Assembly: GCA_030704615.1 (NCBI GenBank) | Contig: CM060733.1 | Span: 66,402,001 to 66,466,000, forward strand | Direction of reading: 5' to 3' | Source of the DNA: Takakia lepidozioides | Lineage: Eukaryota > Streptophyta > Takakiopsida > Takakiales > Takakiaceae | Length of the DNA stretch: 64,000 bases | In this document: piece by piece, positions 1 to 11,010 of the stretch | Layout: each line of letters opens with the position of its first letter | Numbering within the stretch: position 1 is the stretch's first letter | The notes under the pieces: model-generated | What the model saw: only the letters and a program-made list of their open reading frames with translations | Told to the model about the DNA's origin: nothing | The model's database searches: none | Translations under genes and position numbers: made by a program

Positions 1-780
1 TCCGTCCGAGGCTGTTCCGAGTTGCCTCTAGCAGTCAAGGATTCCAAGAAAAACGTGTCTACAAGTGCACTTCAGCCACAAAACAAACAGTTAGGTTTGT
101 TTTTCTCCGAAAAATCAATCGGACACGCTCAGAATTACCTGCAGGAAGGTAATTCAGCGCTTCGAAATACCTGGCAAATGGAAATTCGGCGCCGAATATC
201 CATACGCCAGCGATCCGACTTACCTGCTGGATGGAAATTCGGCGCCGGATTTCCATCCATCCGGGATTCGAATTACCTGCAGGATGGAAATTCGGCGCCG
301 GATCTCCATCCATCCGCTCTCCGACCAACCTTGCGGATGGAAATCCAACGCCGGATTTCCATCCATCCGCCTGCGTGAGGGAAATTTCGCGCGCCGCCCT
401 ACCTGCGCGGATGGAAATCCGGCGCCGGATTTCCATCCATCCGCCTCCGAATTACCTGTGTGAGGGAAATTTCGCGCGCCGCCCTACCTGTGCAGATGGA
501 AATCCGGCGACGGAATCCGTCTCCAAATTACCTGCGTGAGGGAAATTTCGCGCGCCGCCCTGTGCGGATGGAAATCCGGTGCCGGATTTCCATCCATCCG
601 CCTCCGAATTACCTGCGTGAGGGAAATTTCGCGCGCCGCCCTACCTTGCAGGATGGAAATTCGGCGCTGAATTTCCATCCTGCTGCGCTCCGAATTACCT
701 GCAGGATGGAAATCCGGCGCCGGATTTCCATCCTGCAGCGCTCCGAATTACCTCTACGTTGGAAATTCCGGGCCGAGTTC
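1..780. repeat. Palindromic tandem array, about 85-bp unit (copy A)
   Basis: A run of short units built around GAAATCCGGCGCCGGATTTC or its T variant, each a perfect palindrome centred on GGCGCC, alternating with a second block containing GGGAAATTTCGCGCGCCGCC. In the better preserved duplicate at 32.27-33.16 kb the units repeat every 85 bp. The array begins before the window. Open frames across it (peptides such as MEIRRRISI) are by-products of the repeat and not genes. It lies directly upstream of exon 1 of gene copy A. Confidence 0.9.
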
Positions 781-944
781 CGTCGTTTTTCATCCGACAT
801 GGAGGGCTTCATCCGACATTTAATTGCGCAGTTGGGCAATAAATGTCGACCGCCATCCGTTTTCATTCGGGCTGGCGACACATGGCTTCCTGGATACGTA
901 CCATAAATCTGATGCTAATCTTGGCTTAACATGCTATTCAAGGC

Positions 945-1140
945 ATGTACCCCAAAAACGGAGATCTTTTTCCATTTTGGCTGGGACTTATGCCGCCTGA
1001 AGGGCGTGGCTCTCCTGAGAGAGACCTCACATCCAGACCGCGGCGGAAATTGAAAGCTCTGTACTACGGACGACGGCCAATCTCTCGCATGGCCAAACTG
1101 AAGCTCCAGCAGGAGATTCCAGTGTCTTGCTCACAACCCG
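945..1140 (+). CDS. DGNHR-family gene copy A, exon 1 (basic N-terminal exon)
   Basis: A short frame carrying RPRRKLKALYYGRRP followed by a Lys/Gln-rich stretch starting MAKLKLQQE. The same arrangement occurs at 33.33 kb (copy B), 59.33 kb (RRPRRKLRKLYFGRRP, copy D) and, more diverged, 51.7 kb (copy C). Comparing A with D codon by codon, most differences fall at third positions or conserve the residue, so this is coding rather than conserved UTR. The initiator is uncertain: the ATG at 945, or a downstream ATG in the MAKLKLQQ segment. The donor is not clear; a GC-type site CAG|GCAAGC near 1166 is possible. The very basic character suggests nuclear or nucleic-acid contact (inference). Confidence 0.55.
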
Positions 1141-1179
1141 CGCCAACTGAAGCCGAGTACTCTCAGGCAAGCCACTTCT

Positions 1180-1245
1180 GCTTTCGCTTTGTTCGATTTC
1201 GCTTTTGCTTTCGCTTTCGCTTTCGCTTTGTTGCCTCGCTTTGTT
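1180..1245. repeat. Microsatellite (CTTTCG)n in intron 1
   Basis: About ten imperfect units of a CTTTCG/CTTTTG hexamer in the first intron of gene copy A. The matching tract in copy B (about 33540-33600) is shorter and differently interrupted. Confidence 0.8.
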
Positions 1246-1524
1246 TTTGCATCTTCATCCTGGCTTCGCTGGATGAGTGAACCTTAGATAGTTGAGTGAA
1301 CCTTAGATTGTTTGCAATGCGTGTGCAAATCTGGCAGCTCTGGAGAAGGCTGCTTGTGCAAGTCATTCTCAGGCAATGGTTGCATTTGTTTTCATTGTTG
1401 TTGCATGGCTCTCCATACTTCCTAAACTTGTTATGTTTTCATTTTTGTTACACGATTGTTGCTATGGTGGTTGCGATGCTGGTTTTGGCACCAATGTTGG
1501 TTTTCACGATTTTGGGAATGACAG

Positions 1525-2967
1525 AGTGACGACGAGCCCGACACGTTGGTGGTATCATCGACTGCTGCAACTCATCGCATGTTTGAACCGCCCACCTTGG
1601 AGCGAGAGGGCAAACTTCAACCTTTTGTTGGTGGACGGGAGGACCTGCAGCGAGAGTACGACAGAACAGGCATTGGGGAGGTTGGTGCAGGCCTCATGGC
1701 AGGTGAAGGGCGTGAGGAAGTGAGAACAGCAGATCCGGCAATGGAGGTTGTTGATGCAGAAGCAGTAGGGCCCGTCCAAGCAAAGAAGAAGAAGAAAGCC
1801 AAGCACGTGCAATCCCTGGCGCGAGAGCCGTCACGGGCTGCGGAGGGGGGAGTTCGCAGTGCGCGCGAGGGTGTCAGTTCGCCTACCTCAAAGGTGGTCG
1901 TCCATCCGGGCTCCCCTGCTGCTAGCCCTAATAAGAAACAGAAAGCCCGTGAGAGGGCAAAAGAGAGGGCAAAAGAACAGGCAAGACACAACGCTAGCCA
2001 GGAGGAAAGAGAAAAGGCCACTGAAGAGGCCAGGGGTTCCGAACTGACAGATTCCCATGTAAGTGAGGGACGCACAGAGACGATGGATCCCTCCAAGACA
2101 CCACAAAGAGGCAGCAACACACCGGTTAGACCATCGCGGGCAAGAGCAGCCCCTGCAATTACCCATACGGTTGAGAGTGGAGGAGAGGAAAGAACACCAG
2201 AAAGAGCACGGATTGTGCAAGTTCGAGGTGAAGCCAGGGAGAGGGCAGTAGAGACGGGGAGAGTGCTGGAGGTGGTTTCGCAGGTGGCTGACGCTGTTGA
2301 GGAGGACGACAGGGAGCTTTCTGACCAGGATGACATCCTCCCGGACATCCCCAGGCCCCAAACCCGGAGCATACAGGCTGGATTTGGCGGTCCTGGTGGG
2401 CTGCCGGAAAACCCCTCTGCAGCAGATGTCATGTCGGAGGCGGATATGAAGTTGGCCACTGCCAAGATGTTGGAGGCAACCCACAGCAACATTGGCAGGG
2501 TGCTGGGGGGCATGGTGTACCCGGCCAAGCTTCGAATTCCCCTTTGCCACTTGGTGTCATTGCAGGTGGTGAGACCTGCCCTCCCAGGCGATATCGACAA
2601 GCTGAAATTCTCTTTCCGGGATGGATATCGAATGGGGTCTTCCGCGTTTTACGTTTCCATTGAGAACGACCAGCGGAGCTTTCCGTGCCCACATTTCCGA
2701 TGAGGTGGACAAATGGGGTCCCCATTGGCAAACGCGAAATGAGGAGTTCGAGAGATCGATTGCTAGTGATCCTCTTTTCCAGCACTTGTCCGGTAAGATG
2801 TTCTACATGTGGGACGGCAATCATCGCCTCCTGGCATGGATGGAGCACATTGCCCAAGCCCACCCCAACGACCTCGATTGGCATTTCGCCGTGGAGTGTG
2901 TTGTGCTGAAGGTTGCGGGGCCCAAAGATCGCAGTCTTCTCAAAGCTGCAATGGCGGACATCAACTC
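1525..2967 (+). pseudogene. DGNHR-family gene copy A, exon 2 (charged linker plus ParB/Srx-like domain)
   Basis: Acceptor GACAG|AGTGACGACGAG at 1524/1525, donor GTAAGT at 2968. The first 300 or so codons are low-complexity, Lys/Arg/Glu/Ala/Ser-rich, with KKKKKAKH and repeated ERAKE units. A compact domain follows, opening with IPLCHLVSLQVVRPALPGD and, about 80 residues later, GKMFYMWDGNHRLLAWM. A hydrophobic 'PL..L' opening, an 'I..L..SF..G' segment and a late DGNHR..AW motif recall the ParB/sulfiredoxin or DGQHR folds. This is motif-level similarity only, not a search result. One extra base near 2669, relative to copy B, breaks the frame inside the domain, after VSIEN. It is followed by exons 3-7. 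Confidence 0.7.
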
Positions 2968-3085
2968 GTAAGTTACAACGCCTCTCGCTTTTGGACTTTG
3001 AATTTGGAAGTCATTTCATTGCGAATCCTCATATATGATGAAAATTCCCATTTCAGTATTGTTTGATGGAAATGTGGCACTGAAG

Positions 3086-4227
3086 GGTGACTGAGAATGC
3101 CTTCATTGCCACCAACTTGTCCCATATGCTCTTCCGAGTGAAGGATGTCGGGAAGCAGGGGGTGCAAGAGTTTGCCAATTCCCTCAGTGCCGACCTCCTG
3201 CGCAAGTCGGAGGCAAAGGCAGACAGAACCTGGTATAGGCTGAGCGTCGACGCCATGGTGGACTACATATTTCGGGTAAAGCTCCTGACAGTTTTGTTGA
3301 GCTAATCTATCTCTCCTCCCCCAATAGAAGAAAAGGTCTTTGCCGTGATTTCTAATCTCCTCCCCCAATAGAAGAAATTGTGTTGAGCAGGATCTCTAAT
3401 CTTATGTGCGCATTCTTGACAGACGAAAATACAACAGGATTTGGCACATGCGTGGAGGTTCTACATGGAGTCAGAGGAGAAGAATCCAATCCTCCCGGCA
3501 CTCGAATCGTATGTCAAAGCTGCGGAGGTGAGGGCCCGCATAAAGTACAAGTCGCGGATGGTAAAGTACGTGGCCATAGCTGATCCCGCCCTTGGTGCCG
3601 ACTTTCTGGTGGAGGTGGGGAAGCACTACTCTCGCGCTCTGAAGCCCACGATGACATTGGAGAAGCTCCATTGTCTAGCCACATCCTGTGTGGATGCAAC
3701 AGAAAAGGTGAACATTCTTAACCAAATTGTGGTGGCAACAACTCATTTTTGTGGTGTTTGGCGCTTACGAATATGCTGGGTGGTTGGACAGACCCGGTGG
3801 CTCCAAATCTAGAATGGTTCCCAAAGTACCAGGGACATGTGGAGCTTCCCCAAACCGGACAAACTCTCTGACCCCACATTCGACATGTGGATGAACCGCA
3901 TGACATGGTGGTTTTAGGTACTTCCCCACGCTTCGTTTGGGGCTTCTACTCTAGTAGGGGGTGGATTCATTGTATTTTTTCAGGAAAGCGATCTGATGGA
4001 GAATCTCCACAGGTGACGACGAATGCGCAAGAGCAGCTGGACACACAAGCACATCAGTTCAAGATGGAGATATCTCCTGCAGCAGAGAGCCTACGTGACT
4101 ATGTGACGAGGTACTTTCTGCTCTACAAAACCAACCTATTCTTTCGGGAGATAGCAGATGCTCGCCGGAGCCACGAGTTCACCGACCAGCCGAACGCGGA
4201 CAAAGCAGCAATGCACCTTCTGTACAG
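3086..4227 (+). pseudogene. DGNHR-family gene copy A, exons 3-6
   Basis: Exons deduced from splice signals and comparison with copies B and C: 3086-3275 (VTENAFIATNLSHMLFRVKD), 3423-3707 (starts TKIQQDLAHAW), 3792-3917 (starts TRWLQI) and 4013-4227 (starts VTTNAQEQLD, ends LLYR). All introns are GT-AG and phases match between copies. Exon 5 has two in-frame TAG codons, at 3810-3812 (TGG in copy B) and 3915-3917 (CAG in copy B, the last codon before the donor). The helical, Trp/Tyr-rich product shows no domain I recognise. With the exon-2 frameshift this copy cannot make a full protein. Confidence 0.65.
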
Positions 4228-4284
4228 GTACATACGCGCTGCCTTTCTTTCAAGTCCTTGCATTTCAGGATGTTAGAGGCCTCA

Positions 4285-4641
4285 TGTGGTGTTAGGGAAA
4301 ATGACGCCGAATTTCCAGTCAGGGCTCCGAAAATGGCTAAGTCCCTAGACTGGCTGGCCCTGAACTGGAAATTCGGCGCCATTTTCCAGTTCTAGGCCCT
4401 ATTGCCGTTCAGGGACTTGGCCATTTTCGGGCTAAGTCCCTAGACTCGCTGGCCCGGAACTGGAAATTCGGTGCCATTTTCCAGTTCTAGGCCCTATTGC
4501 CGTTCAGGGACTTAGCCATTTTCGGGCTAAGTCCCTAGACTCGCTGGCCCTGAACTGGAAATTCGGCGCCATTTTCCAGTTCCAGGCCCTATTGCCGTTC
4601 AGGGACTTAGCCATTTTCGGGCTAAGTCCCTAGGGTGGCTG
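4285..4641. repeat. 95-bp palindromic array in intron 6 (copy A, left part)
   Basis: Units with GGAAATTCGGCGCC at 4367, 4462 and 4557, exactly 95 bp apart. Each unit holds two potential hairpins: CTGGAAATTC...TTTTCCAG around GGCGCC, and GGACTTAGCC...GGGCTAAGTCC. The array is interrupted at 4642 by a transposon and resumes at 6872. Confidence 0.9.
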
Positions 4642-6871
4642 TGTAGTGTGAATTCAGGGGAGTGACATTACATTTTGTCTTACCGTTAAGACCCTGCATC
4701 ACTACAACGGGAGTGCCCGTTGTACAACTGCAGGAGGGATATATCCCTGCATACAGGTAATTTCATGGGCATATTGTGCTTATGCTTTGCCAGGATAAAA
4801 ATGGCTAAGTCATGACCATGCGTATTTTCATCCGTAGGATGCACGTTTTCATCCCAGGTGTTTAACCTAGAAACGCGGGTTGAGGAAAACGAAGAGGAAG
4901 ATGACGGGCAACTCTTAGCAGCTGCTGCGAGCAGTGGGGTTGTCAGGGCCGTCTGTTTGTGGGAGGTTGTACCTACGCTATGGGACTCTGCTTGGTTTTG
5001 AGAGCGGCATTAAGTGCTTCTGCTTGGTATTCTGTGTAAGGGAAAGCGGTGCCGCTTCTCTCGTAGTGATGATCAATTCCTGGAGTAGGAGCATGTAAGA
5101 AGAGCGGCGCACCACCGCTGTCGCCATTGCCTTGAAGAAAACAGTTATGGGCAGATGAGCAAGCAAGGAAAACGGCCAGCTGCCGGAAGCACAAGGAAGT
5201 GAGTTGTGGGCACAATCAATGGAGGGGATGAGGCATGTGAAGTGCTGGCTGGATGGCAACTCAGGTTATCTGTAATCAAAGCTTATAGCTGCTTTTGTGT
5301 CATCTTACTATAGGACCATATCAATTCTTAGGGAAGAATTGCACGCATAGAAGGATAGAGTATTTAGTTGGCAAGCCACAGGATGTTCCATAGGATGAAG
5401 AGGAGCCATCATGGCATGATAAATACTGGAATCAAGACAAGGAGAATAGGTTGAAGTGGCTGCTGACAGGCGATGGTGAGGTGCCATCTTGGCTGGCAGA
5501 TCCACCGCTTCGCTGGAGGATAAACAGATAAGTTCGTAGACTGTGGGCTTCGGTTTTTGGGGGAGTGGTGACTTAGAAATCGTTTTGGTGTGGATTTAGG
5601 ACTGGCTCTATGTAGAGGAGAAGGAGGTAGAGATATGTGATGGAGGAAAAGGTTTTGGAAATGGAATGGAGACTCTGAAACTTCAAACCAGGATAGGGAA
5701 AGGATGGATGCACCTGATGTTATAGTGTCAGTAGGAGAAATGAGTGGTGGAGAGACTGCTTGTCACTGAATCAGAATGGTCACTGTTTATCTTCATTCTT
5801 GTTCTTTGTTTCAGTGTTATGAACCTGCACACAATGCTGCCCTGGTTATTGATACACTGGAACCAATGTAGGCCTAGCTTGGCTGATTGAAAACACCAGT
5901 GAGGGTTAGTTAGAACTGTTGAAAACAGAGAAAGGATAATGTGGAAGGGGAGGCAACACCGGCACTGATTTGTTTTTCTTTTGGAACTAGTTTCCAGCAT
6001 GGTCTCAGGGTATGAACAACTGAGGTTCATAGTTGAAGGGAAAAGAGGGCTGTTGGGGTATTTGGTTGAAACCTATAGAAAGGCTGAGAGCTGTTTGGGC
6101 AATGGCTTCTTTTGGAAAAAGGTAGTGTGAAGGGCTGGTCATTGGAGAGAGAGAGAGAGAGAGAGACTGATAGACTGATGAATGGGATGGTTATGCCTTG
6201 TGTGACCGAGGATGATTTCAAGGCTGGGTGCACTGGATGCCTGGCTGAGTTGTGCATTGCATTGCATGGTAGATATGCTGCTGTTGAAGAAGTGAGGAAC
6301 CTGTAGACCAAGATTAGAGAGAGAGAGAAAAGGATTTGGGAAGGGAGAGAGCTGCTCAGTAAAAGGGGTTGATGGGGGATGGCCAATTTGGGGAAATAAG
6401 ATGAAGAAAACATGAACCCTGAAAGAGACCAGTGGCCTTGCAGTTCATGGCAGATCTGAGCTGCCTCCCTCTAAATCTGTGTCACCATTACAAAAGGGGG
6501 CTTCCGACGTGTCACTGCTCAAGGGAGCTTCACATTAAGGGTCGTGTTCAGCGCTGTCATAGGGCTGGTTGCATCACAGAAAAGATCATGGCAGCACTGT
6601 TGGCGCTGTGATCATAGGGCAAGGATGTTGTATAAAAATAGAACCAAGACCAAGAACAATTCAAAACTCCCCATCCATGTCTTCTCTTCCGCTGCGGCGT
6701 GGATGAGGATTGCATGAACTCTGATCACGAACGAACTAAGGGAAATCCACAGCCATGTGAAGATGGTTGGATCACTAGAACGTTCCTTCCTTTTGCTTTG
6801 CCTTCAACTGAGGAGGAGTACAGATTAGAATCACCCAGAAGGGAATTCACGCCCCTTCTTTTCACACTACA
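4642..6871. mobile_element. Non-autonomous DNA transposon, TGTAGTG termini (copy 1)
   Basis: A 2230-bp insertion with terminal inverted repeats TGTAGTGTGAA...TTCACACTACA. The 3' subterminal region has a short hairpin (GAAGGG...CCCTTC). It is flanked by GCTG on both sides (4638-4641 and 6872-6875). The empty site survives in the duplicate array at about 36985 as GGTGGCTGGCCC with a single GCTG, which supports a 4-bp target duplication, or 3-bp if one terminal base belongs to the element. A second copy in inverse orientation is at 20327-22519. No transposase frame is visible inside, only short ORFs and a GA-rich tract near 6150. The superfamily is not identified; the ends are not the CACTA...TAGTG of En/Spm elements. 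Confidence 0.85.
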
Positions 6872-7200
6872 GCTGGCCCTGAAGTGGAAATTCGGCGCCA
6901 TTTTCCAATTCTAGGCCCTATTGCCGTTCAGGGACTTAGCCATTTTCGGGCTAAGTCCCTAGGGTGGCTGGCCCTGAACTGGAAATTCGGCGCCATTTTT
7001 CCAGTTCTAGGCCCTATTGCAGTTCTAGGACTTAGCCATCTTCGGGCCAAACCGGGAAAAATGGCGCCGAATTTCCAGTTCAGGGCTCCCAAGATGGCTA
7101 AGTCCCTAGGGTGGCAGTCACCGAAAACCGAAATTCGGCGCCATTTTTCCATTTCTAGGCCCACTCACATCCGCCCCAACCTGGGAAAATGGTGCCGAAT
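6872..7200. repeat. 95-bp palindromic array in intron 6 (copy A, right part)
   Basis: Continuation of the array at 4285-4641, with further CTGGAAATTCGGCGCC units and the GGACTTAGCC/GGGCTAAGTCC stem. It ends about 40 bp before the exon-7 acceptor at 7240. Confidence 0.88.
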
Positions 7201-7240
7201 ATGCATTTCAGGGACCTCATTGTGTTTTTCATGAATGCAG

Positions 7241-8273
7241 GTACTGCAAGTTCTTCCTTTTGGAGAAAGGTCATCTGTCTTTTGAGCCACCATTCTTCCT
7301 GGCATGGAGGAACCCTGGGGCTGACTCCATGTACACTGACGATATTGTGAAGGAGTGGCATCTGGAACATTTGCGTGATTGCCCTTGGTATGTGGACCTT
7401 CCGCCCGGCTCGCTCGACCCATCCGAGTTTCAATTGAAGCTGGATGCTGAATTCCGACGAAACCGGGCTCCGCTGCCTCCGTTGGGTGCAAAAGAGGCAA
7501 AAATGCTTGCGAACTCCAGGAAAGCGGCAGAGCTTGCTCAGGCAGGAATTCAGGAGAAATTGCATGAGAAGAGTAAAGGCCAAAGGAAAATGACAAGGAA
7601 TCAGGTGAGTGCAGTAACACCCAAAAAGAAGAAAACCATCGGGGCATCGGAGGAGGCGCAGGAGGGGACCCAAGAGAGTGACTCGGACGACGACTTTGTT
7701 CAAGGTCCTGCGACTGCTGTTGCTCCTACCCAGTCATCGGTCGTCCGGGTTCCCAAGTCAGTTCGGAGTGGGACTGGCTCTGCCAAGAAGTTGGCATTTG
7801 AGGGCGAGCCTACACGGCGGTATTCGGCGGTGACGTTTACGCACAGGCCAAAGCTAGAACCTCCAACCATCATCCAATGCGTCAATGAGAGCTTCCTTGA
7901 CGCTCTCGCTGCTAAGGCGAAGAAGGTGGCACACAGCAAGTCTCTGGCGGAGCAGAAGAGGAAAGCCAAGAAGAGGGCTGGCGGTACAAAGCCTAAAGAC
8001 ACCCCTGGTTTTGAAGCCATGATGGAATTCTTCACGGCTGTGAGCACGGATTGCAAGAGCACTCGGGGGGGGGGGGTTGAGGTGGAGAGAGCTTGCGACA
8101 TGATTCTCCTCGACATTCCAGATGGGGAGCTGCTGGAGGGCCTGGATGGTGTGCCCACCTGGAACAGGTTTACTGAGCACTACAACAGATTGCGGCTTTT
8201 ACGACTCCCATGGGTGCGCAGTCATGACAGATTTGTGGCAGAAATGCCATTTGCAGTCGTAAAATGCTTTTGA
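7241..8273 (+). CDS. DGNHR-family gene copy A, exon 7 (acidic/basic C-terminal region)
   Basis: Acceptor TGAATGCAG|GTACTGC. Read after exon 6 the frame opens YCKFFLLEKGHLSFEPPFFL. It contains a KKKK cluster followed by an acidic ESDSDDDF run and Lys/Arg-rich helices, giving about 344 open codons to TGA at 8271. The last 83 codons (after 8025) are not shared with copy B, whose sequence diverges there, so one copy has been rearranged at this point. This exon is intact here, whereas copy B has two stops in it. No catalytic domain recognised. Confidence 0.55.
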
Positions 8274-8637
8274 AGTCATAATGCAGGTCTGGGGAAGGCG
8301 TATATGCGACTGCATGGCTCCGGACTCTGCGGAACACAGGTCAAACATGTTTGACCACGAATATTGGCATGGCAGATATGACTACCAGTCACGGTCATGG
8401 CTACACTAGAATGACGTGTGTATATTGCTAGAAAGACATATGACTTCATGACTCTCACTCTAATGCATTCTGCCAGATCATCACATGGATGAATCACTAC
8501 ATGACTGCACATGTCAACACATGCTTTTCTGGTTATATATATATAATATATGAGTATTTATATTTTGAAAAAACGGAGACTCTGACCACTAGAATCAATT
8601 TTATAAAAAAACAAAATGCAATTTAAAAAAAAAAAAA
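8274..8637. other. Intergenic, AT-rich stretch
   Basis: No convincing gene. It contains a short TATATATATAA tract near 8536 and A-rich runs at about 8605-8637 that precede the possible SINE. Confidence 0.5.
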
Positions 8638-8860
8638 CACATCGGCTGGTAAGTGCACAGTGTGTCGCCCTGGTGGTTTGGGGTTCAAACCCGCTGCCTT
8701 ATCCCGTGTGTGGGATTGTTCGTGACAGTATGTCTAGGCGTTGATCGTCCTGTACGTCTTATGGCCCATAAATGAAGGCGGGTGAATTTTCCCCCCTCCT
8801 CAAGGACTTGTGGTTTCCTTTAAGAAAAGAAAAAAAAGAAAAAAAATCAAAGAGGGGCTT
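8638..8860 (+). mobile_element. Possible tRNA-derived SINE
   Basis: A 200-bp unit with a box-A-like TGGTAAGTGC (8647-8656) and a good box B, GGTTCAAACCC (8682-8692), spaced as in a Pol III internal promoter, and ending in an A-rich tail (AAAAGAAAAAAAAG...). This is the layout of a tRNA-headed SINE. A foldable tRNA cloverleaf is not obvious, so a functional tRNA is unlikely. Target duplications could not be set because the flanks are A-rich. Confidence 0.45.
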
Positions 8861-9640
8861 TTAGGGTTTACAAAAAGGTTAAAAAACTTAAAAAGTTGCC
8901 CATCACGGTAGCGTGAACAGACTTAGAGCGAGCGGGAGGGAGAGAGAGAGAGGGTTGGGACTTAGAGCGAGCAAGCGGGAGAGAGGGCAAACATGCATGG
9001 GAGGCCCGCAGTTGGATCAACCTTCGCATTTGGAGCAAGCAACCCTAGAAACGCTACGGTATGTGTGCGAGGAGGTTTCGGCTGGGAGCCCGCCGTTCTT
9101 GGGAGAGTCAGCTTCGTCTTAGCAGGCCATGTTTCAATCTCTACCCGCTCGGCCATGATTTTACAGCACGGAGCAGAGCTGGCATGAGTTTCTAAAAGAT
9201 CATTCACGATGGTGGGACAACCGCAATCGCAAGGTGTGGCTTTTTCTTAATGTACGATGTGAAGAAGTTTGTCCATCCTGCAAATGTGGGTTGTTGGCTC
9301 CTGTTAGTACCATGATTTGGTATTCTTCCTGATGTTTTCAAGGTTCTTGGGAGAGTCAGCTTGGTCTTAGCAGGCCGTGTTTCAATCTCTGCCTGCTCAT
9401 CTGCACCGTGCTGGTTCTCACAGACCAATCCGACATTACCTGACTACAAGACACAAGCAGCACACACAAGAAGTCCTTTTGGGTTGATGGTCGGTCAAAT
9501 CCTCTATGGGTTCTTCTTCGACCTATTTCAGCCTGTTTTGCCCTCTCATCAGACTCGGCCTTGAGATGCATATTGAATTATGTAAGTTAGCTTGTTGCTC
9601 ATTGATAAGTAGGGTTGGGGGTGTTTGCTGGAATGATTGT
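8861..9640. other. Intergenic with a short internal direct repeat
   Basis: A GAGCGAGCGGGAGGGAGAGAG tract lies near 8925. A block of about 50 bp containing GGGAGAGTCAGCTT and AGCAGGCC is present near 9100 and again near 9350. No gene recognised. Confidence 0.5.
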
Positions 9641-9975
9641 TGTATGCATGATTTTGTGCAGAGGCATAGATAGCTGAAGGAGCAGGGATAGAGTGTGGAA
9701 GAGGGCCAGATTTCAAGCTCCAGATTATCTATGATTCCCTGTGGAAGGATAGATACAAGAAACCTGCATGGGTAGATGGTCAATTGGAAGCCGTAGCAGT
9801 AGCAGCACAATTGATACAATCAAGCACTGCTAATGAAGGCACCTTCTGAAACACATTTCACCCTATTTTCCCCTCTTATCAGAATCGGCCCTAAATTTTC
9901 ATGTTCAATTCTGCAAGTTGGCTGGTTGAGTGAATCTAGTTGGAGTGACTTTGACATGATACTGCCAATGTGACA
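9640..9975. repeat. Direct repeat flanking the PPR remnant (left)
   Basis: This stretch, including ATCAAGCACTGCTAATGAAG and GGTTGAGTGAATCTAGTTGG, recurs with small differences at about 11250-11600. The PPR pseudogene lies between the two copies. Confidence 0.75.
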
Positions 9976-10014
9976 AGAGTATGCATTGAACCCATTGGTA
10001 GCGGGATATTGGGA

Positions 10015-11010
10015 TATCTCTTGGCCATGTGCCATCGTCAAAGCTGAAACTGTACTAGTTGTCATTCTGACCACTGCCCTAGTGGACATGTATGCCAAAT
10101 GTGGGTGCAGCAAGCCTGATGCAAAGGGAGAGTTCGACAACATGGCTAAATGAGATGTGGTGTTGTGGACTGCCATGATTGTAAGGTGTGTGTAGCATAG
10201 GTGTGGGAGTAAGGCTTTGGAAACCTAAGAACAAATGATGTGGGAAAGGATGAAGCCAAACCAGGTCATGTTCATTTGTGTTTGTTAATATGCATATGCG
10301 AACCTAGCAGCCCTGGGAAGGGGCCAAGAGGTTCATGGTGACATCATCAAAGCTGGAATTGTACCTGATGTCATTCTGAACATTCCCTTGGTGTACATGT
10401 ATGTCAAATGCGAGCCTGGTAGCCCTGGAAAGGACGCAAAGGTCCATTATCAAATCTGGAATTGTACCACTAGATGTCACTCTAAACACTGCCTTGGTGG
10501 ATATGTATGTCAAATGCACGCCTGGCAGCCCTGAAAAAGGGTACAGAGGTCCACGGAGATATTGTCAAAGCTGGTATTGTATTTGATGTGATTCTGAACG
10601 TTGCCGTAGTGGACATGTATGCCAAGGTTGCAGGGTGCAACTACAAGGATACATGGTTGTTTTGATAATATGGCTGAATGAGATGTGGTACCAGCCTAGC
10701 CCATAATTGCACTTACCTAGAGTAGGCAATGAGTGAAGACGGGGTTTGTGATGTTGATCGTCCAAGCTGGAATTAAACAAATGTTGTTCTGAACTATGCC
10801 CTTGTGGACTTGTATGCCAAATTGGGGTGCATGGAGGATGATGATCCCAGGATATGCACAACAGCGGCACGGGATGGAGGCCCTTTGGAGAGGTCTATGA
10901 GCAAGTGGTGTGGGAAGGGATACTGCAGCGCAACCACATCGCGTTTGTTACATTTGCAACATGTGTGCAAGCCTGGCAGCCCTGCAAAATAGCAAAGAGG
11001 TTCGTGGTGG
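10015..11010 (+). pseudogene. Degenerate pentatricopeptide repeat (PLS-type) gene
   Basis: Translation shows repeated PPR signatures: TALVDMYAKCG with FDNMAK, then DVVLWTAMI, then KPNQV (10060-10270). It also shows HGDIIKAGIVPDVILN (about 10335), VTLNTALVDMYVKC (10470) and ALVDLYAKLG (10795). These belong to land-plant PLS-class PPR proteins, which bind organellar RNA. Stops (for example TGA directly before DVVLWT) and frame changes occur in every unit, and the AALGRGQEVHG-type motif is repeated several times. It is a multiply rearranged pseudogene. Confidence 0.72.

Larger units (their letters stand above)
1..8025. repeat. Segmental duplication, copy A
   Basis: Positions 1-8025 match 32273-38327 in the same orientation, covering the upstream array, exons and introns of the DGNHR gene and its intron-6 array. 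Homology stops abruptly after a shared sequence ending in GCCATGATGG. Copy A carries an extra 2230-bp transposon at 4642-6871 that copy B lacks, and fewer intron-6 array units. The left limit is outside the window. Confidence 0.92.

Noticed and set aside
1-780. Regularly spaced palindromic repeats resembling a CRISPR array
   Set aside because: Units are contiguous repeats without unique spacers, no cas genes are present, and the context is a spliced, eukaryotic genome.
22-906. Overlapping open frames with MEIRRRISI-type peptides (also at 31.1-33.3 kb)
   Set aside because: They arise in several frames and on both strands from the palindromic tandem repeat, with no codon-level conservation.
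1617-2600. Long reverse-strand open frame opposite exon 2 of copy A (also 34246-34956)
   Set aside because: Antisense shadow of the charged-linker exon. Its Ser/Leu-rich composition mirrors the sense codons, and no start context or homologue pattern supports it.
6027-6413. 128-codon reverse-strand ORF inside transposon copy 1
   Set aside because: Ser/Leu-rich, includes the GA microsatellite, and is not preserved as a frame in transposon copy 2.
4642-6871. CACTA (En/Spm) element
   Set aside because: CACTA elements begin CACTA and end TAGTG. Here the termini read TGTAGTG...CACTACA, and the duplication appears to be 3-4 bp with no transposase.
8641-8715. Functional tRNA gene at the box A/B motif
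   Set aside because: No acceptor stem or anticodon arm can be paired around the boxes; a SINE head is the better explanation.
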